Shown here piece after piece: positions 1 to 10,093 of a stretch of DNA of 64,000 nt. Both the position numbers and the translations under genes were made by a program. Source of the DNA: Adiantum capillus-veneris. Its lineage: Eukaryota; Streptophyta; Polypodiopsida; Polypodiales; Pteridaceae. The stretch's first letter is position 1; every line of letters begins with the position of its first letter. The stretch spans positions 48,549,928-48,613,927 of the forward strand of contig CM043959.1 in the NCBI GenBank assembly GCA_014529385.2. Reading direction: 5' to 3'. The notes under the pieces were generated by a model. That model saw only the letters and a list, made by a program, of their open reading frames with translations. It did not search any database and was not told the DNA's origin.

Positions 1-2765
1 ATGAGATTGTCAACACTGAAGTTTCCTGTAGCTCTTACTATATTGTCATATGTCAGGTGGACACCGGTATTAACAAACAGTACCACTTCTTTCTTGCCGG
101 CTGGGCGCCCATTGCACTGCTGCTTGATGCAAACCCACAATAGAAGAAGCAAGACAGAAGTAAAAACAATAGAACCCACAACTACTGCTACAATTTTCCA
201 CAAACTCAACTGACTCTTGCTTCTTGTCATTGTGTTGTTAGGCGGCATCGCAAATGGGCGTGGAACATAAACTCCATCAGATGATGGTGTTGGGGCAGAT
301 GCAACACATGGTTCTAGGAACGGATTACCCACAAAATTTGCCTGATCACAGGAGCTTTCTGTGCCTTTTGCCATCGGAACTGCCCCAGACAAGTTGTTAT
401 AAGCAACATCAAGACCCTTCCAAGATGTGATATTTGCAAGACCCTCTGGTATCTTTCCTGACAAAGAATTGTTATTCAAAAAAAGGTACTTCAAACTGTG
501 CAAATTTGCCAGCTCCTTCGGAATCTCCCCGGTTAGCTTGTTTTGTGACAAATCAAGCCCAATAAGAGACTTCAAACTGCCAAGTGTTTTTGGTATACTT
601 CCTACAAGACTATTGTTGCTTAAAAGAAGATACTCTAAGCTCTGGAGCTCACCTAGCTCGAGCGGAATACTATCACTAAAATGATTTGTTCCAAGGTCTA
701 AATAAACCAAGAACTTGAGACCCTGTATGGCTGGTGGGATGGTCCCACTGAGCAGATTTGTTGAAGCTTCAAAATGCTTCAAAGACTTGCATCTCAGCAT
801 TGCCTGAAGGGGAAGCACTCCATCTAAGAAATTATGGCTCAAGCTGAGAGCAAATTCTTGAACAGTCGCACATGCGCTGAAGACATAGTCTGGGATGGTG
901 CCATGAAATTGATTTTCGGCGAGAAAAAAGCCATATGAGATCTTTCCACTTCCAAAACCAGCGCTAACCATTGGAGCTGGCACCAGACCTGTGAAGTTGT
1001 TTTGGCTGAGATTATGCACTACCAACAAATCCTGTAGGGCAAGCCCAATTGACAAGCTGCTTGCCACGCTGCCATGATACAGACTTGTGAAATATGAGAA
1101 AATGGTATCTACACGACGACTTTGAAGAGCTGAAGACATGTACAAAGAACTGGTATAGGAGTACGCTGACAGCAGCCCAGCAGTTGGGCAACTCATGTTA
1201 CCTGGAGGCGAAACTGTACCTGACAAGAAATTACCTGTCACATTGAAGACGACCATACAAGGGACCGGAAGTTGTGATGGTATATTCCCTTCCAATGAGT
1301 TGAAGCTTACATCAAGGTAAATCAATTTCCTGCATTTGGTGAGTTGCGATGGTATGCTGCCAGAGAGGGAATTTTGCCCTAGATTTAAAGCTTCCAGGTT
1401 GGCACATGCACCCCACTGGGTTGGAAAGCCTGCAAGAAAGCCAGCTCTGGGAGCCCACAAAACTTTGAGGAGTGGAAGGCTTGTGATGGACGGAGGGAGT
1501 GAGCCCGAAAAATAGTTGTACTCACCCTTGTCATTGCTTGTGTAGCCATCCACAGGATCAACCATCGTGCGGTTGATACAAGTTTCAACATTCAGCAGGT
1601 TTGTGAGCACAAACAAAGACAACTTGGTGCAGTTTCCAAGCTCTGATGGTATATCCCCTGCTAAACTATTCCGTGAAACATCAAGTGTCTCCAACATTGA
1701 CAGCTTGCCAAGCTCGGGGGGGATGGGTGCAGACAAGAAATTTGACGACACCATCAAAGATCTGAGATTAGTGCAGTTTCCCAAAACAGGTGGAATAGTA
1801 CCAAACAGAAAATTCCCTTCTAAATGAAGATGCTCCAAGTTGCTGCAGCTGCTTGCAATCTCCTCTGGGATGGTCCCATCAAGCTGATTGTAAGATAACC
1901 AAAGAGATTGCAAAGCCGAGAAGTTGCCTATGAATGCTGGTATCTTTCCAGATAGCATATTTCCTGCCAGGTTGAACTCATTGACATACCTGCAATTTGA
2001 TAGTTCAGAAGGTATTACATCTTCAAAGGAATTGAATGCCAAGTTCAAAACTGTCAACCCCAAGAGTTGTCCCATCTCTCCTGGAATGCGCCCCGTGAAC
2101 GAATTGCCCCTTAAATCAAGCACTCGCAAGGACTTGAGCTGACCGATCTCTGAAGGCAAGTTACCTGAAAATCCATTAAAAGGCATTGCAAGGACCTGCA
2201 AGGATGTCAAATTTCCAATGGCTGGAGAAAGAGAGCCTGAAAGCCTGCATGGTATGCGATCCTGTGGGTCGTATGCTGACATTGACTTTGAAACTTGCCC
2301 ATTGCGCAGACAGATGGCCATGGAATCCAACTGAGGTGAATACAGCCCTTGGGAAGAGCACTGCAAGTCAGGGCTTTGCCATAACAAGGAAGGGCATGTC
2401 TGGAAAGCTCCACAGAACCCATCCGTGCAAGTAGAGGGCAAACTTTCACTAGCACAAAATGCCTCTCCTGTGATATTAAGAGAGATGACTCTTGATGTGT
2501 ATGAATCACACGTCACGCCTGTCCAAGCACAAGGGTCATTGGCATCCTCATCCCAATCATAAAGAAGTTTAAGCGGATCTGCGCTGATCAAACTCTTTAC
2601 TTGAAGTAAAGCAACCCCATCCGGTGACAGAGATTTCGCTGAGGACAGAAAGAGCACTAACAAGAAGAAGAGCACAAATGTCAAGGTACAAGAGGCTGTG
2701 CCAAAGTGAAAGCGTCGCCGATCTGCTCTAGATTTCCCAAATGCATGTACAGCCTCATGCATCAT
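1..2765 (-). CDS. RPK2: RPK2-type LRR receptor-like kinase, C-terminal part cut off by window edge
   Basis: Reading the minus strand from ATG at 2765 gives 921 codons with no stop to position 1; I checked every triplet in this frame. A second ATG follows at once, and an in-frame TGA lies upstream near 2805, which supports this start. Order of parts: a basic N-terminus; a hydrophobic signal segment (about residues 26-42); an LRR N-terminal cap with a CAWTGVTCD motif; a Cys-rich stretch; many plant-type LRRs (LxxLxxLxLxxNxxxGxIPxxL) interrupted by an island near residues 400-425; a second non-LRR stretch; a membrane span at about residues 857-880; then a juxtamembrane segment ending in TYDNIVRATGNF, the usual lead into an RPK2/TOAD2-type kinase. 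The kinase domain lies outside the window. RPK2 proteins are plasma-membrane receptors used in embryo, anther and meristem signalling in Arabidopsis; that role is inferred here. The lack of introns agrees with the family. Confidence 0.9.
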   Translation of the reverse strand, partial: MMHEAVHAFGKSRADRRRFHFGTASCTLTFVLFFLLVLFLSSAKSLSPDGVALLQVKSLISADPLKLLYDWDEDANDPCAWTGVTCDSYTSRVISLNITGEAFCASESLPSTCTDGFCGAFQTCPSLLWQSPDLQCSSQGLYSPQLDSMAICLRNGQVSKSMSAYDPQDRIPCRLSGSLSPAIGNLTSLQVLAMPFNGFSGNLPSEIGQLKSLRVLDLRGNSFTGRIPGEMGQLLGLTVLNLAFNSFEDVIPSELSNCRYVNEFNLAGNMLSGKIPAFIGNFSALQSLWLSYNQLDGTIPEEIASSCSNLEHLHLEGNFLFGTIPPVLGNCTNLRSLMVSSNFLSAPIPPELGKLSMLETLDVSRNSLAGDIPSELGNCTKLSLFVLTNLLNVETCINRTMVDPVDGYTSNDKGEYNYFSGSLPPSITSLPLLKVLWAPRAGFLAGFPTQWGACANLEALNLGQNSLSGSIPSQLTKCRKLIYLDVSFNSLEGNIPSQLPVPCMVVFNVTGNFLSGTVSPPGNMSCPTAGLLSAYSYTSSLYMSSALQSRRVDTIFSYFTSLYHGSVASSLSIGLALQDLLVVHNLSQNNFTGLVPAPMVSAGFGSGKISYGFFLAENQFHGTIPDYVFSACATVQEFALSLSHNFLDGVLPLQAMLRCKSLKHFEASTNLLSGTIPPAIQGLKFLVYLDLGTNHFSDSIPLELGELQSLEYLLLSNNSLVGSIPKTLGSLKSLIGLDLSQNKLTGEIPKELANLHSLKYLFLNNNSLSGKIPEGLANITSWKGLDVAYNNLSGAVPMAKGTESSCDQANFVGNPFLEPCVASAPTPSSDGVYVPRPFAMPPNNTMTRSKSQLSLWKIVAVVVGSIVFTSVLLLLLWVCIKQQCNGRPAGKKEVVLFVNTGVHLTYDNIVRATGNFSVDNL

Positions 2766-4046
2766 TCCAGGCTGTGCAAGGGCAGCCAAATGACAGCAAA
2801 AACATCACCAAGGCTCTTCGAGAGCAGATCGACCAACCTGATGATATGCTTATTGTATGCTTCTTTGTAATGTGTTTGCCTCGTGATGGAGAGAGAAGAG
2901 GTGTCAGACTGACACCTCATTTAGCCTGGAGCGCGCTGCCGGCTTGAATGCAGCCACAATTGATGCTTCATCAGGGCCCCTGCTCCTCTCAACTCCAACA
3001 AAACCTGAGTTTACAGCTTAAGAGCAGAGAAAATGTCTCCATAAACGTGATAAACTGTAAAAAGGGCATTAACCAGGGTATGCAACTCGTTGAGCCAACA
3101 CAATGGCTTACAAGGAGAGGGCAGGATCCAGTCAAAAAGTCGCTTGAGAAGGGAGCAGGGGTAAAGGGCAAGAGTAAAGTGGGCAGAAAGCTAAAGCCGA
3201 GCGAAAGCAATAGTGTCCGAAAACATCAGCTGGAGATGTGGGCGGTTCTGTGTGTGGAAAGAGAACCTTGTGCTGGGCCCAAAATTGACAAATGAAACCT
3301 GGATTCTTAAGGGCAAAGCAAAATTGGGGCAAAGGAGAGGTGAGGAAACATGGAAAGATTAGGGTTAGGGTTGCAAAGAGTAGGTGCACAGGGCCTGTGA
3401 GGGGAGAGAGAGAGATGAAGGGGAAGAGTAAAGTTGGGCTTCTTTACTGGGGTTAGTGGGCACTTGTGTACAGTTAAGCAGAGTAAAAGAAGAAAAGACA
3501 CTCTAGCCTATGTGATATTTGCTGTACTGTGTGTGAGTCTCTCTCTCTCTGGCTCTCTCTCTCTCTCTCTCTGCGCTTCTCAATGAAGTAGACCCTCGAG
3601 GGAAACTGTCAATGAAAATATCCTGAGAGCAGGGGTGGGGTTTTGGAAACTGGGCAATGAGAGGTTGAAGACTCTTGGAAGGAGGAGAAAGAGAAGTAGG
3701 CCAAGTTGGAAGAAAGGTGGACTCCTGCAAGGAGTGGATTGCTCTCTAGATGGGAGCCTCTCTCCTCTCTCTTCCTTGATTCACGCTAAACTCTCTTCTT
3801 TCTTTTCACAGAGTGTCGTTGTGAATCGAACCTGGGTACGCTACGTAGGCTGCCTCTCTCTCACTCTCTCGTGATCTATTTCAAATCCTAGCGGGAGCGA
3901 TTGCAATTTGCCGCCACTCTCTTTCCCCTGGCTCTTTAATATCCACCTCTCGCACATGCCCCACGCAACCGTGGCAGGCTATATTATTATATGGCCTCCT
4001 TAGGCTTTTCCATTTAGCTTAGAACCCCTCTTGAATACTTGGGTAC
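2766..4046 (-). promoter_or_regulatory. Upstream region of the receptor kinase gene
   Basis: This 1.28-kb stretch lies between the receptor-kinase ATG and the first retrotransposon. I see no convincing gene in it. On the gene's strand it holds a telobox-like double AACCCTAA motif (plus-strand positions about 3358-3371), a (GA)n run (3538-3572) and an AT-rich TATA-like stretch near 3980-3993. GA runs and teloboxes are common in plant 5' leaders and promoters, so a long leader or promoter is plausible. No transcription start can be fixed from sequence alone. Confidence 0.5.
3538..3572. repeat. CT/GA microsatellite
   Basis: A CT dinucleotide run with one GG interruption, about 35 bases. On the strand of the receptor-kinase gene it reads as GA, a composition often found in plant promoters and leaders. 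Confidence 0.9.
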
Positions 4047-4083
4047 TGCTGGGCTCTGGTTGATTCGGAGCTCCCGGGCAACG

Positions 4084-7000
4084 TTAGGATTTGACGGTCA
4101 TACACCATGCCAAAGGCTTTCAAATTGTCGTAGGAACGGCAAAGAAGGAACCAAGATGTCCACAGCACAGTGGAATCGAAAATTGCTCATCCACGTGGAT
4201 TGGGAGGATTTTGAGTATATTGTCTAGGGAATGGCATCCACAAAAATCGCTTGTCCAAAACAAATTTTAGTACAGACTTCAAATTTTTAAGGCTAAAGCT
4301 CACGAGTCACTGGTGTGACACTGCTCCAATGCTAATCCTAAAAGAGTCAAGACTAAAGGGCCAAGGGCCCAAGGCCAGAGTCCGGACATCGAATTGAAAA
4401 TTGAAACCTGCTTGCAACTACATTTTACACACAAATTAAAATTTGAAGGTCCAAGGATAATAGGCTACGCTATTGCCTTCGCCTGGTTCGAACGAAACGC
4501 AGTTGCCCAGTGCCTTGTTCAAAAACTCAGAAAAACGTACGCGCATCGTGCAGCTTCCTGGTTCAAAAACGCACTGTGCAGTGCGCAGCTGCTCCTGAGT
4601 TCGCGCCCCACTTGCTGCCCAATGCCACCCCAGTGGCCAGTGCCCACCTTCATGCTGTAAGCTGCATCGCAGCAGAACTGCGGTCTGCAGAACGCATTGC
4701 GCCCTCTTGCTCCCTATCCAACTTGCGCCCTCAGGCTCTTGAGTCTTGCCGCTTGCGCCCTATCTAGATTCTCGAATCCCCATCGTCTGCAACTCACCTG
4801 AGTCACGACTCACGACTCACCTAGCAAGTGCCCAATGCCCATGGGCGTTTATTTTCAGTTTTCAAAGCTTTAGCCTATGAATAATGAAATGTTCATTGTT
4901 CACTGTTCACCTTGGAGAGAGTCTGAGTCTTGAGTCCTGACCAAAACTGTTTCCTATGAACAATGTACAGAAACTTGAAAAGAAGGGATTTGCGTGGACC
5001 GTGGTACATCGTTTGACGAAGAGATTGGGGCAAGAGATTGAAAAGAAAGGACTTTGTCGTCGTGAGGTCAACCGGCAATCGACAGGTGCAACATTTATCT
5101 TTTTTCTTCGGTATTGTGTTTCAAAGAGTCTTTGGAATGGTATTGTTACAGTATTTGTTTTGCTTTCAAATTGTTTTGTCTCCTCGATTTTGTCTTTGAA
5201 TTGCAAACTGAGCTATACTTAATATGTTTTATTTTGTTATCCTTAGCAGCTAGAGTCAAGTTATGGATGCTCTAGTGCGTCCTAAGAAAAGCAAAAAGCA
5301 AAGGACTCTTTATGAGTCTATTGGTTTGCATGCTTTGCCTAAGGAGACCGAAGAGGAGGCACTTCAAAAGGAAGAAGCAAAAAATAAGAAACACCGTCGA
5401 GTGTTTCTAGAGAGCTGGAAAATAGCTCATCCATGGGCTTATTGTATCATTGACAAAGATGGTAATGAACGAGCCAAGTGTAAGTGATGTACGTTCGCTC
5501 ATAGGAAAAATGTTTATGCAAAGCCGGAAGGGGCTCACTCATTGCAAAAACCTGCTCTTCAAGTGCATGAAGACTCTGACGAGCATCATGATGCAAAGCT
5601 TTTGTGGTTAGAGCATGAGCGAAGAAGCACTTTACCCATTGAAAAGCATGTTGCTGTTATGACAGATAGCGAAAAGGAATGCATTTTGTCATGCATGCAA
5701 ACAAGCTAGTATGTAATGAAAAGGTTCTTGCCTCTTGAGGAGTATCCTAATTTATGCAGTTTTCAAAGATTTATGAGAACTCCAAATATGCCACTTGCCG
5801 ATGAGTATTCATCTTACACTGGGAAAGACGCAGGCAAACAATTTGGCAAGGCGATTCAGCATGTATACTTTGAGAGATTGATGCAGGATGTAAAGAGTAG
5901 TCCATATTTCTCCATTCAAGTGGATGAGAGTACGGACATTAGTGTCAAGCAATATATGATTCTCTATGTCACATACATTGAAGATGCTGGCAATGGGGCC
6001 GTATGTACAAAGTTTGTGAAGCTTTTGGAGCCTCGGGATGCTACTGCAGAAGCTCTTTATGATGTTTTGATTGAGTTTTTTAAGAGCCAAAATGTAGCTA
6101 TAGCCAAGATGGTTGGCATTGCAAATGGTGCAACTGCCATGACAGGTTCACATGTAGGGGTAGTGACAAGGCTTAAACGAGTGGTTCCCCATATTGTAAG
6201 CTTTCATTGCATAGCTCATAGAGAAGCTCTTGCATCCAATGATGCTTTTAGTAAGCATAAAGAGTTAAAGTACACTGACAAAATTGCAAGAAAGCTTTAT
6301 GAATGGACTTCGAGGTCTGTCAAGAGACATGCTTTTCTTACGGATGTGGTGTGAAAGCTTGGAATTGGTAGAAGGGAAAAATTGAGACCCCAAAAGATGC
6401 ATGATGTAAGATGGCTCTCAAAGGGTGAGGTCTTGATTAAGGTTATGCGATTGATGCCTGCGTACTTGAATGTAATGAGGAGTGCGGATGCCTCTTTATA
6501 TGCATCACTCACTAATTACAAGGTGCAATTTCTTCTTCACTTTTTTGCCGATGTACTTGGAGAGTTGAATATCTTGAATTGCAAGTTTCAAGAGGCTCAT
6601 GTTGACATATGTAGCATTGGAGACCATATTACGTCCGTTATGGTGGAGACCTTTCGTTTGTTGTTCTTGGGTCCTAATTTTGCAAGTGGAACAAGACACA
6701 CTGAAAGCTTCTAAAAACAATACATGCACAAATGGAGGTAATGATGTACAAGGATGAGAAGGATGTAGTACACTCTCATTACTTGCACTTAGGTCCCATG
6801 TATGAAGGAGATGTAGCAAATCTGCAGGAAACATATGATAGTGCAATGATTTACATGATGTATTTGTGTCAAAGCTATGTGAGAAGCATAATTCAATCTT
6901 TGTGGGATCGCTTCAAATCTGACTTTGACATTTTTCAAGCTTCAAAGTACTTCTCACCCAAAGATTATGACAGTGACTTGGCAAAGGTAAATGTAATATC

Positions 7001-7670
7001 ACAACAATGGCTGGAAGTTTTATGCAAACACTTTGGGGAAGGTCAAAGTTCATTGCTCAATAGCCAAGAGTGCAAAGGAGAACGCCTATCTTTTATTACC
7101 AGAATGCGAAACTGCTTTAAAGGCAAGCATATGTATACAGCTTGGTTGGATACATGTAATCATGTAGAATGGGAGCATTCTTTTCCTTGGACTATGAAGC
7201 TTTGGAGAGCTTTGTTAGTGCTTCCTCTTTCAAGTGTAGCATGCGAACGGGGATTTTCAAAGATGAACAAGATCAAGAGCAAGTTTCGTAATCAATTGTC
7301 GCTTGATACGCTTAATTTGGCGATGTTTGTTGGCATGAATACTCCCAAGGTAGCGAATTTAGAAAATGTCTTATGGGATGAATGCTTTGAGGCTTGGAAG
7401 GGCATGAAGAATAGGAGGAGTGGAGATGTAAAAACAACATGATGTGAAGATGATGTATCTTTTTATTGGGCTTTCTCGTTGTGAGATTATGGTTTTCTCA
7501 CTGACATGGTGTTGCCAAGGCTGTTCAAGCGCTTTTCTTTAGCTTTATGTTTTCATTTTTTGAGTCACATGTGGATTACTTGACCAATGACGCCATATCT
7601 AATCAAGTCTTGTCAAATTTTAAATTTTTTTGCTAGTTAGATCTTTTGCAATTAAACCTAGAGTATAGAC
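4084..7670 (+). mobile_element. hAT transposon remnant inside the 5' LTR of element A
   Basis: About 3.6 kb separates the LTR start (4047-4083) from the resumed LTR at 7671 and contains a decayed hAT transposase gene on the plus strand. I found no convincing terminal inverted repeats or 8-bp target duplication at these limits; TAGGATTTG near 4095 and the reverse complement of CAAATTAAACCTA-like sequence near 7655-7660 are only a weak match. The limits are therefore those of the interruption, not proven transposon ends. The 1.1 kb before the transposase (4084-5262) and 230 bp after it (7443-7670) show no other gene. Confidence 0.7.
5263..7442 (+). pseudogene. hAT-family transposase, degenerate
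   Basis: The frame opens at 5263 with a Lys-rich start and an N-terminal zinc-binding-like region (KCK, stop, CTFAH). It is broken by TGA at 5485, TAG at about 5707, TGA at about 6352 and a frameshift near 6710 that moves the rest into frame 3 (to the stop at 7440-7442). The middle holds FSIQVDESTDI and FHCIAHREAL, typical of DUF4371/ZNF862-type hAT proteins. The C-terminus has the hAT dimerisation block (LPLSSVACERGFSKMNKIK). Where the family normally has a TDGA-type second catalytic Asp, this copy reads ANGA. With three stops, a frameshift and that substitution it cannot be active. Confidence 0.88.
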
Positions 7671-8024
7671 GCCACGCACGGGGACTCCATGACCCAATTT
7701 TGGGGCCGTCGGTTTGTAGTCGACGTGTCTCTTCGACAAGCGTCGGCAAGGCGCCTCATGCGGACAGGTGATCCATTTTGGACATTCAAGTACTCCACAC
7801 GGAGGTCTTGACTTCCTCTACAAGCTCATCTATGCACATTCACGAACGCGCGCCCGAGGCGCTCCTCGTTCGCAAACGAAGGCTGCGGCTTTGTAGTCGA
7901 TTCATTTCGGCGAGCGTCGGCTTGGCGCTACGCGCGGACGGTATGTCCGATTTGGACGTTTAGGTACTCCACGCGGAGACCTCAACTTCGTCTTCGAGAT
8001 CAGCCATGCACACTCATGAACGCG
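7671..8024 (+). repeat. Middle segment of the 5' LTR of element A
   Basis: This segment matches 14090-14447 of the 3' LTR closely, starting GCCACGCACGGGGACTCC and ending at the GAACGCG site where the solo LTR has inserted. It shows no coding potential; the short open frames here are shared with the 3' LTR and follow its GC-rich composition. Confidence 0.88.
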
Positions 8025-9652
8025 TGTCATAAAATCTAATATCTAACCAACCCAAATGATTTTCTCATATTAAATTGATTACTTAATGTGGGAGAATAAA
8101 CGGGAACAAGTGTTAAGATATAGATATGTGCTTATAGATCTATCTCAACACGGGGCCAATAGTAAAGGGTCCCAAATGGGAGATGGTCTATCAAGAGCAA
8201 GGCTAACCAATGGAGCATAAGACCTTAGGGTTAGCTTCATTGAAGACCTCCAATAATGTGTGTAAAAGTCCTTTGACCTTAGGTAAGCTAGGGCTGAGCT
8301 TGAGGTGGGAACCCGGCCCAAGCTCGAGGTGCTTGACGTGCTTGAGGTGCTTGTCCTGCTTGAGGTGCTTGTCATGCTTGAGGTGCTTGATTAAGATGCT
8401 TGAGGTGCTTGACTGGCTCCATACTTGAGGTGCTTGACTTGGTGCATGATTAAGGTGCTTGAGGTGCCTTGAGAAGCTTGCATGAGATGCTTGTGGGAAT
8501 ACCCCCTAGTCCAAGTGCTTTGTCATGGTTGATGACTAAGGTGCTTGAGCTCCTAAATTCAAAAGCATTCCTACAAGAGGGGGGGCGAGCCCTTTTCCTA
8601 GGGATTAGAGAGAGAACACACACTCACACTCACAAGGGAAGCCCGAGCTTGAAGAGGCAGCAAGGACACTTGTCAAGTTCCTCCTCATGTTGCCCTCATG
8701 GTGTGCCTGAAGCCTATTGGTTGGCCACCCAAGGGGTCCAATGATAATTTAGGATATTTAATTAATTGATTTTGCATTTATCAAGTCCTCTTTCTCAAAG
8801 GGGAAAGGGGGACACTTGTCCCAAGGCTACCCCTGTTGCTTGTAATGGCTCTTGCTTGTGATTGGCTAGGCCTGGAAGGGTCCAATGAGCTTCAAGCATG
8901 AGCTACAAGGGGGGGTCGACCCAAGCAAGCTAGGGGGGTGCTTAGGGGGTATACTCACCTACACACACTCACAAACACTCTCATTGTGTGCTATGCAAAG
9001 TGCAAGAGCTCCCTCTCCAAGCAAGTAGAGGTTGAGAGCCTACACCAACACTCTTGGCTATGGAGTGCAAATCCAACCAAGAGCCATGCTTCAATGCTTG
9101 AGCTTGTCATCTCCTTCTTCTTCATTACTATGCTATTATGTATGCTAGCTCAAGAGTTATGATAAGTGAGGAACTAGCTCTTTCTCGTATGAAATGTTTC
9201 TTCTTCCTCTTCCCTACCCTCATTCCCTGCTAGCTCTCTCCACCTTGGAAGGTGTTTGAGGTCTTGGGACTGGGGCTTGGTATAGTTAAAGCTTTCTTCA
9301 AGTTTAGGTTATGCTATGATGGTGATGCATGAAGCTTTCCATCTTCATTGCTTCACCTAGGTCACAAGGAACACAAAGAATGTATTGTAACAAGTCTCTC
9401 TTTATGGGAGAAATCATAATACAAATACCTATTGGAGGGGGGACCGGCTCCACATAAATCCGGTCCTCAACTGTTGTCATGTTCTCTAAATTCTCTCTCT
9501 TGCAAAAGTATTGTCTATGCCAAGTTAACTAATAGCTATGATTATGTTGCTATCTTCAATTATGTCTACCCGCTATGCTCACAAAATCATTTCTTGAAAG
9601 TATTCTCATTAAATTCCGCTACTCTCAAATTGAATAGGCAAATTCCATTACA
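8025..9652 (+). repeat. Solo LTR of the Ty3 (TGTCATAAAA) family
   Basis: A 1628-bp LTR starts TGTCATAAAATCTAATATC and ends CCATTACA. It is flanked by the 5-bp duplication ACGCG (8020-8024 and 9653-9657), and the host LTR sequence resumes directly after it. No internal retroelement sequence is present, so it is the product of LTR-LTR recombination after insertion. Its start is shared with LTRs at 27412 and 55236 and, more distantly, 16115, 28089 and 46785. It contains an array of GCTTGAGGTGCTTG-like units (about 8290-8550) and a short ACAC run near 8616-8635, where other family members carry long CA microsatellites. Confidence 0.9.
8290..8550 (+). repeat. GAGGTGCTTG minisatellite within the solo LTR
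   Basis: The motif CTTGAGGTGCTTG or close variants recurs at irregular spacing roughly a dozen times, with linkers such as TCCTG, TCATG and ATTAAGATG. The related LTRs at 27412 and 55236 carry fewer and differently spaced units, so the array changes length between copies. Confidence 0.8.
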
Positions 9653-10079
9653 ACGCGCGCCCGTGGCGCTCCTCGTTCTCAACCGACGGGCTGCTGGCAG
9701 GTTCAGCCCACCCCGACCCGAGGCGATCCAGGGCTCATTTCGGCAAATTTACAAGATAGCCCAAAGTGGCCTGAGAGAGTTCCAGAGGGGCCTCTCAGAT
9801 ATGCGCTCAAGGCCTGAACAGCCTCGTTTGCTCAACTTGAACCTAAAGACGCTTCCGCACTCAACTAAACTTCAACTTCGCGCAGTGCCACCAAGGCTCC
9901 CGCGAGGCGTCAAGCAAGACGTGATCTCGGGTCGTTTTCTGGACGAGCCCATCAACGAGCCACCAAAGGGACTCAAGTCAATGGATGCGAGCCTCCCAGC
10001 ATGTGAGCTCTAAGTTGCGGGCCCTTGGCCTCTTCGTGAAGGTGTTCATCTTGAGTGTCCCGGGAGTCCTCGTAACACT

Positions 10080-10093
10080 TGGTATCAGAGCCA
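10080..10093 (+). other. Primer-binding site of element A
   Basis: TGGTATCAGAGCCA lies two bases after the LTR end (10077). This is the standard site complementary to the 3' end of plant initiator tRNA-Met, where minus-strand DNA synthesis starts. It fixes the plus-strand orientation of the element. Confidence 0.92.

Larger units (their letters stand above)
4047..10077 (+). repeat. 5' LTR of element A, split by two insertions
   Basis: Three pieces align with the 1023-bp 3' LTR: 4047-4083 (matches the LTR start), 7671-8024 (matches from 14090 on) and about 9653-10077 (matches to the LTR end). The second junction is a clean solo-LTR insertion. Across the first gap, about 220 bp of LTR corresponding to 13870-14089 is missing, so the hAT insertion or a later rearrangement removed LTR sequence. 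Confidence 0.88.

Noticed and set aside
2207..2509. 100-codon open frame on the minus strand and others at 1385-2434
   Set aside because: They are shadows of the receptor-kinase frame, which is open through the whole stretch and makes family-consistent protein.
3350..3371. Interstitial telomere repeat
   Set aside because: Only two TTAGGG-like units are present; a telobox in the gene's upstream region is a better description.
9432..10013. 193-codon open frame
   Set aside because: It spans the junction of the solo LTR and the element A LTR, so it is a chance frame across two repeats.
10080..10093. tRNA gene fragment
   Set aside because: The tRNA-Met-like match is the retrotransposon primer-binding site; no cloverleaf surrounds it. 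The same holds at 19004, 29059 and 59665.
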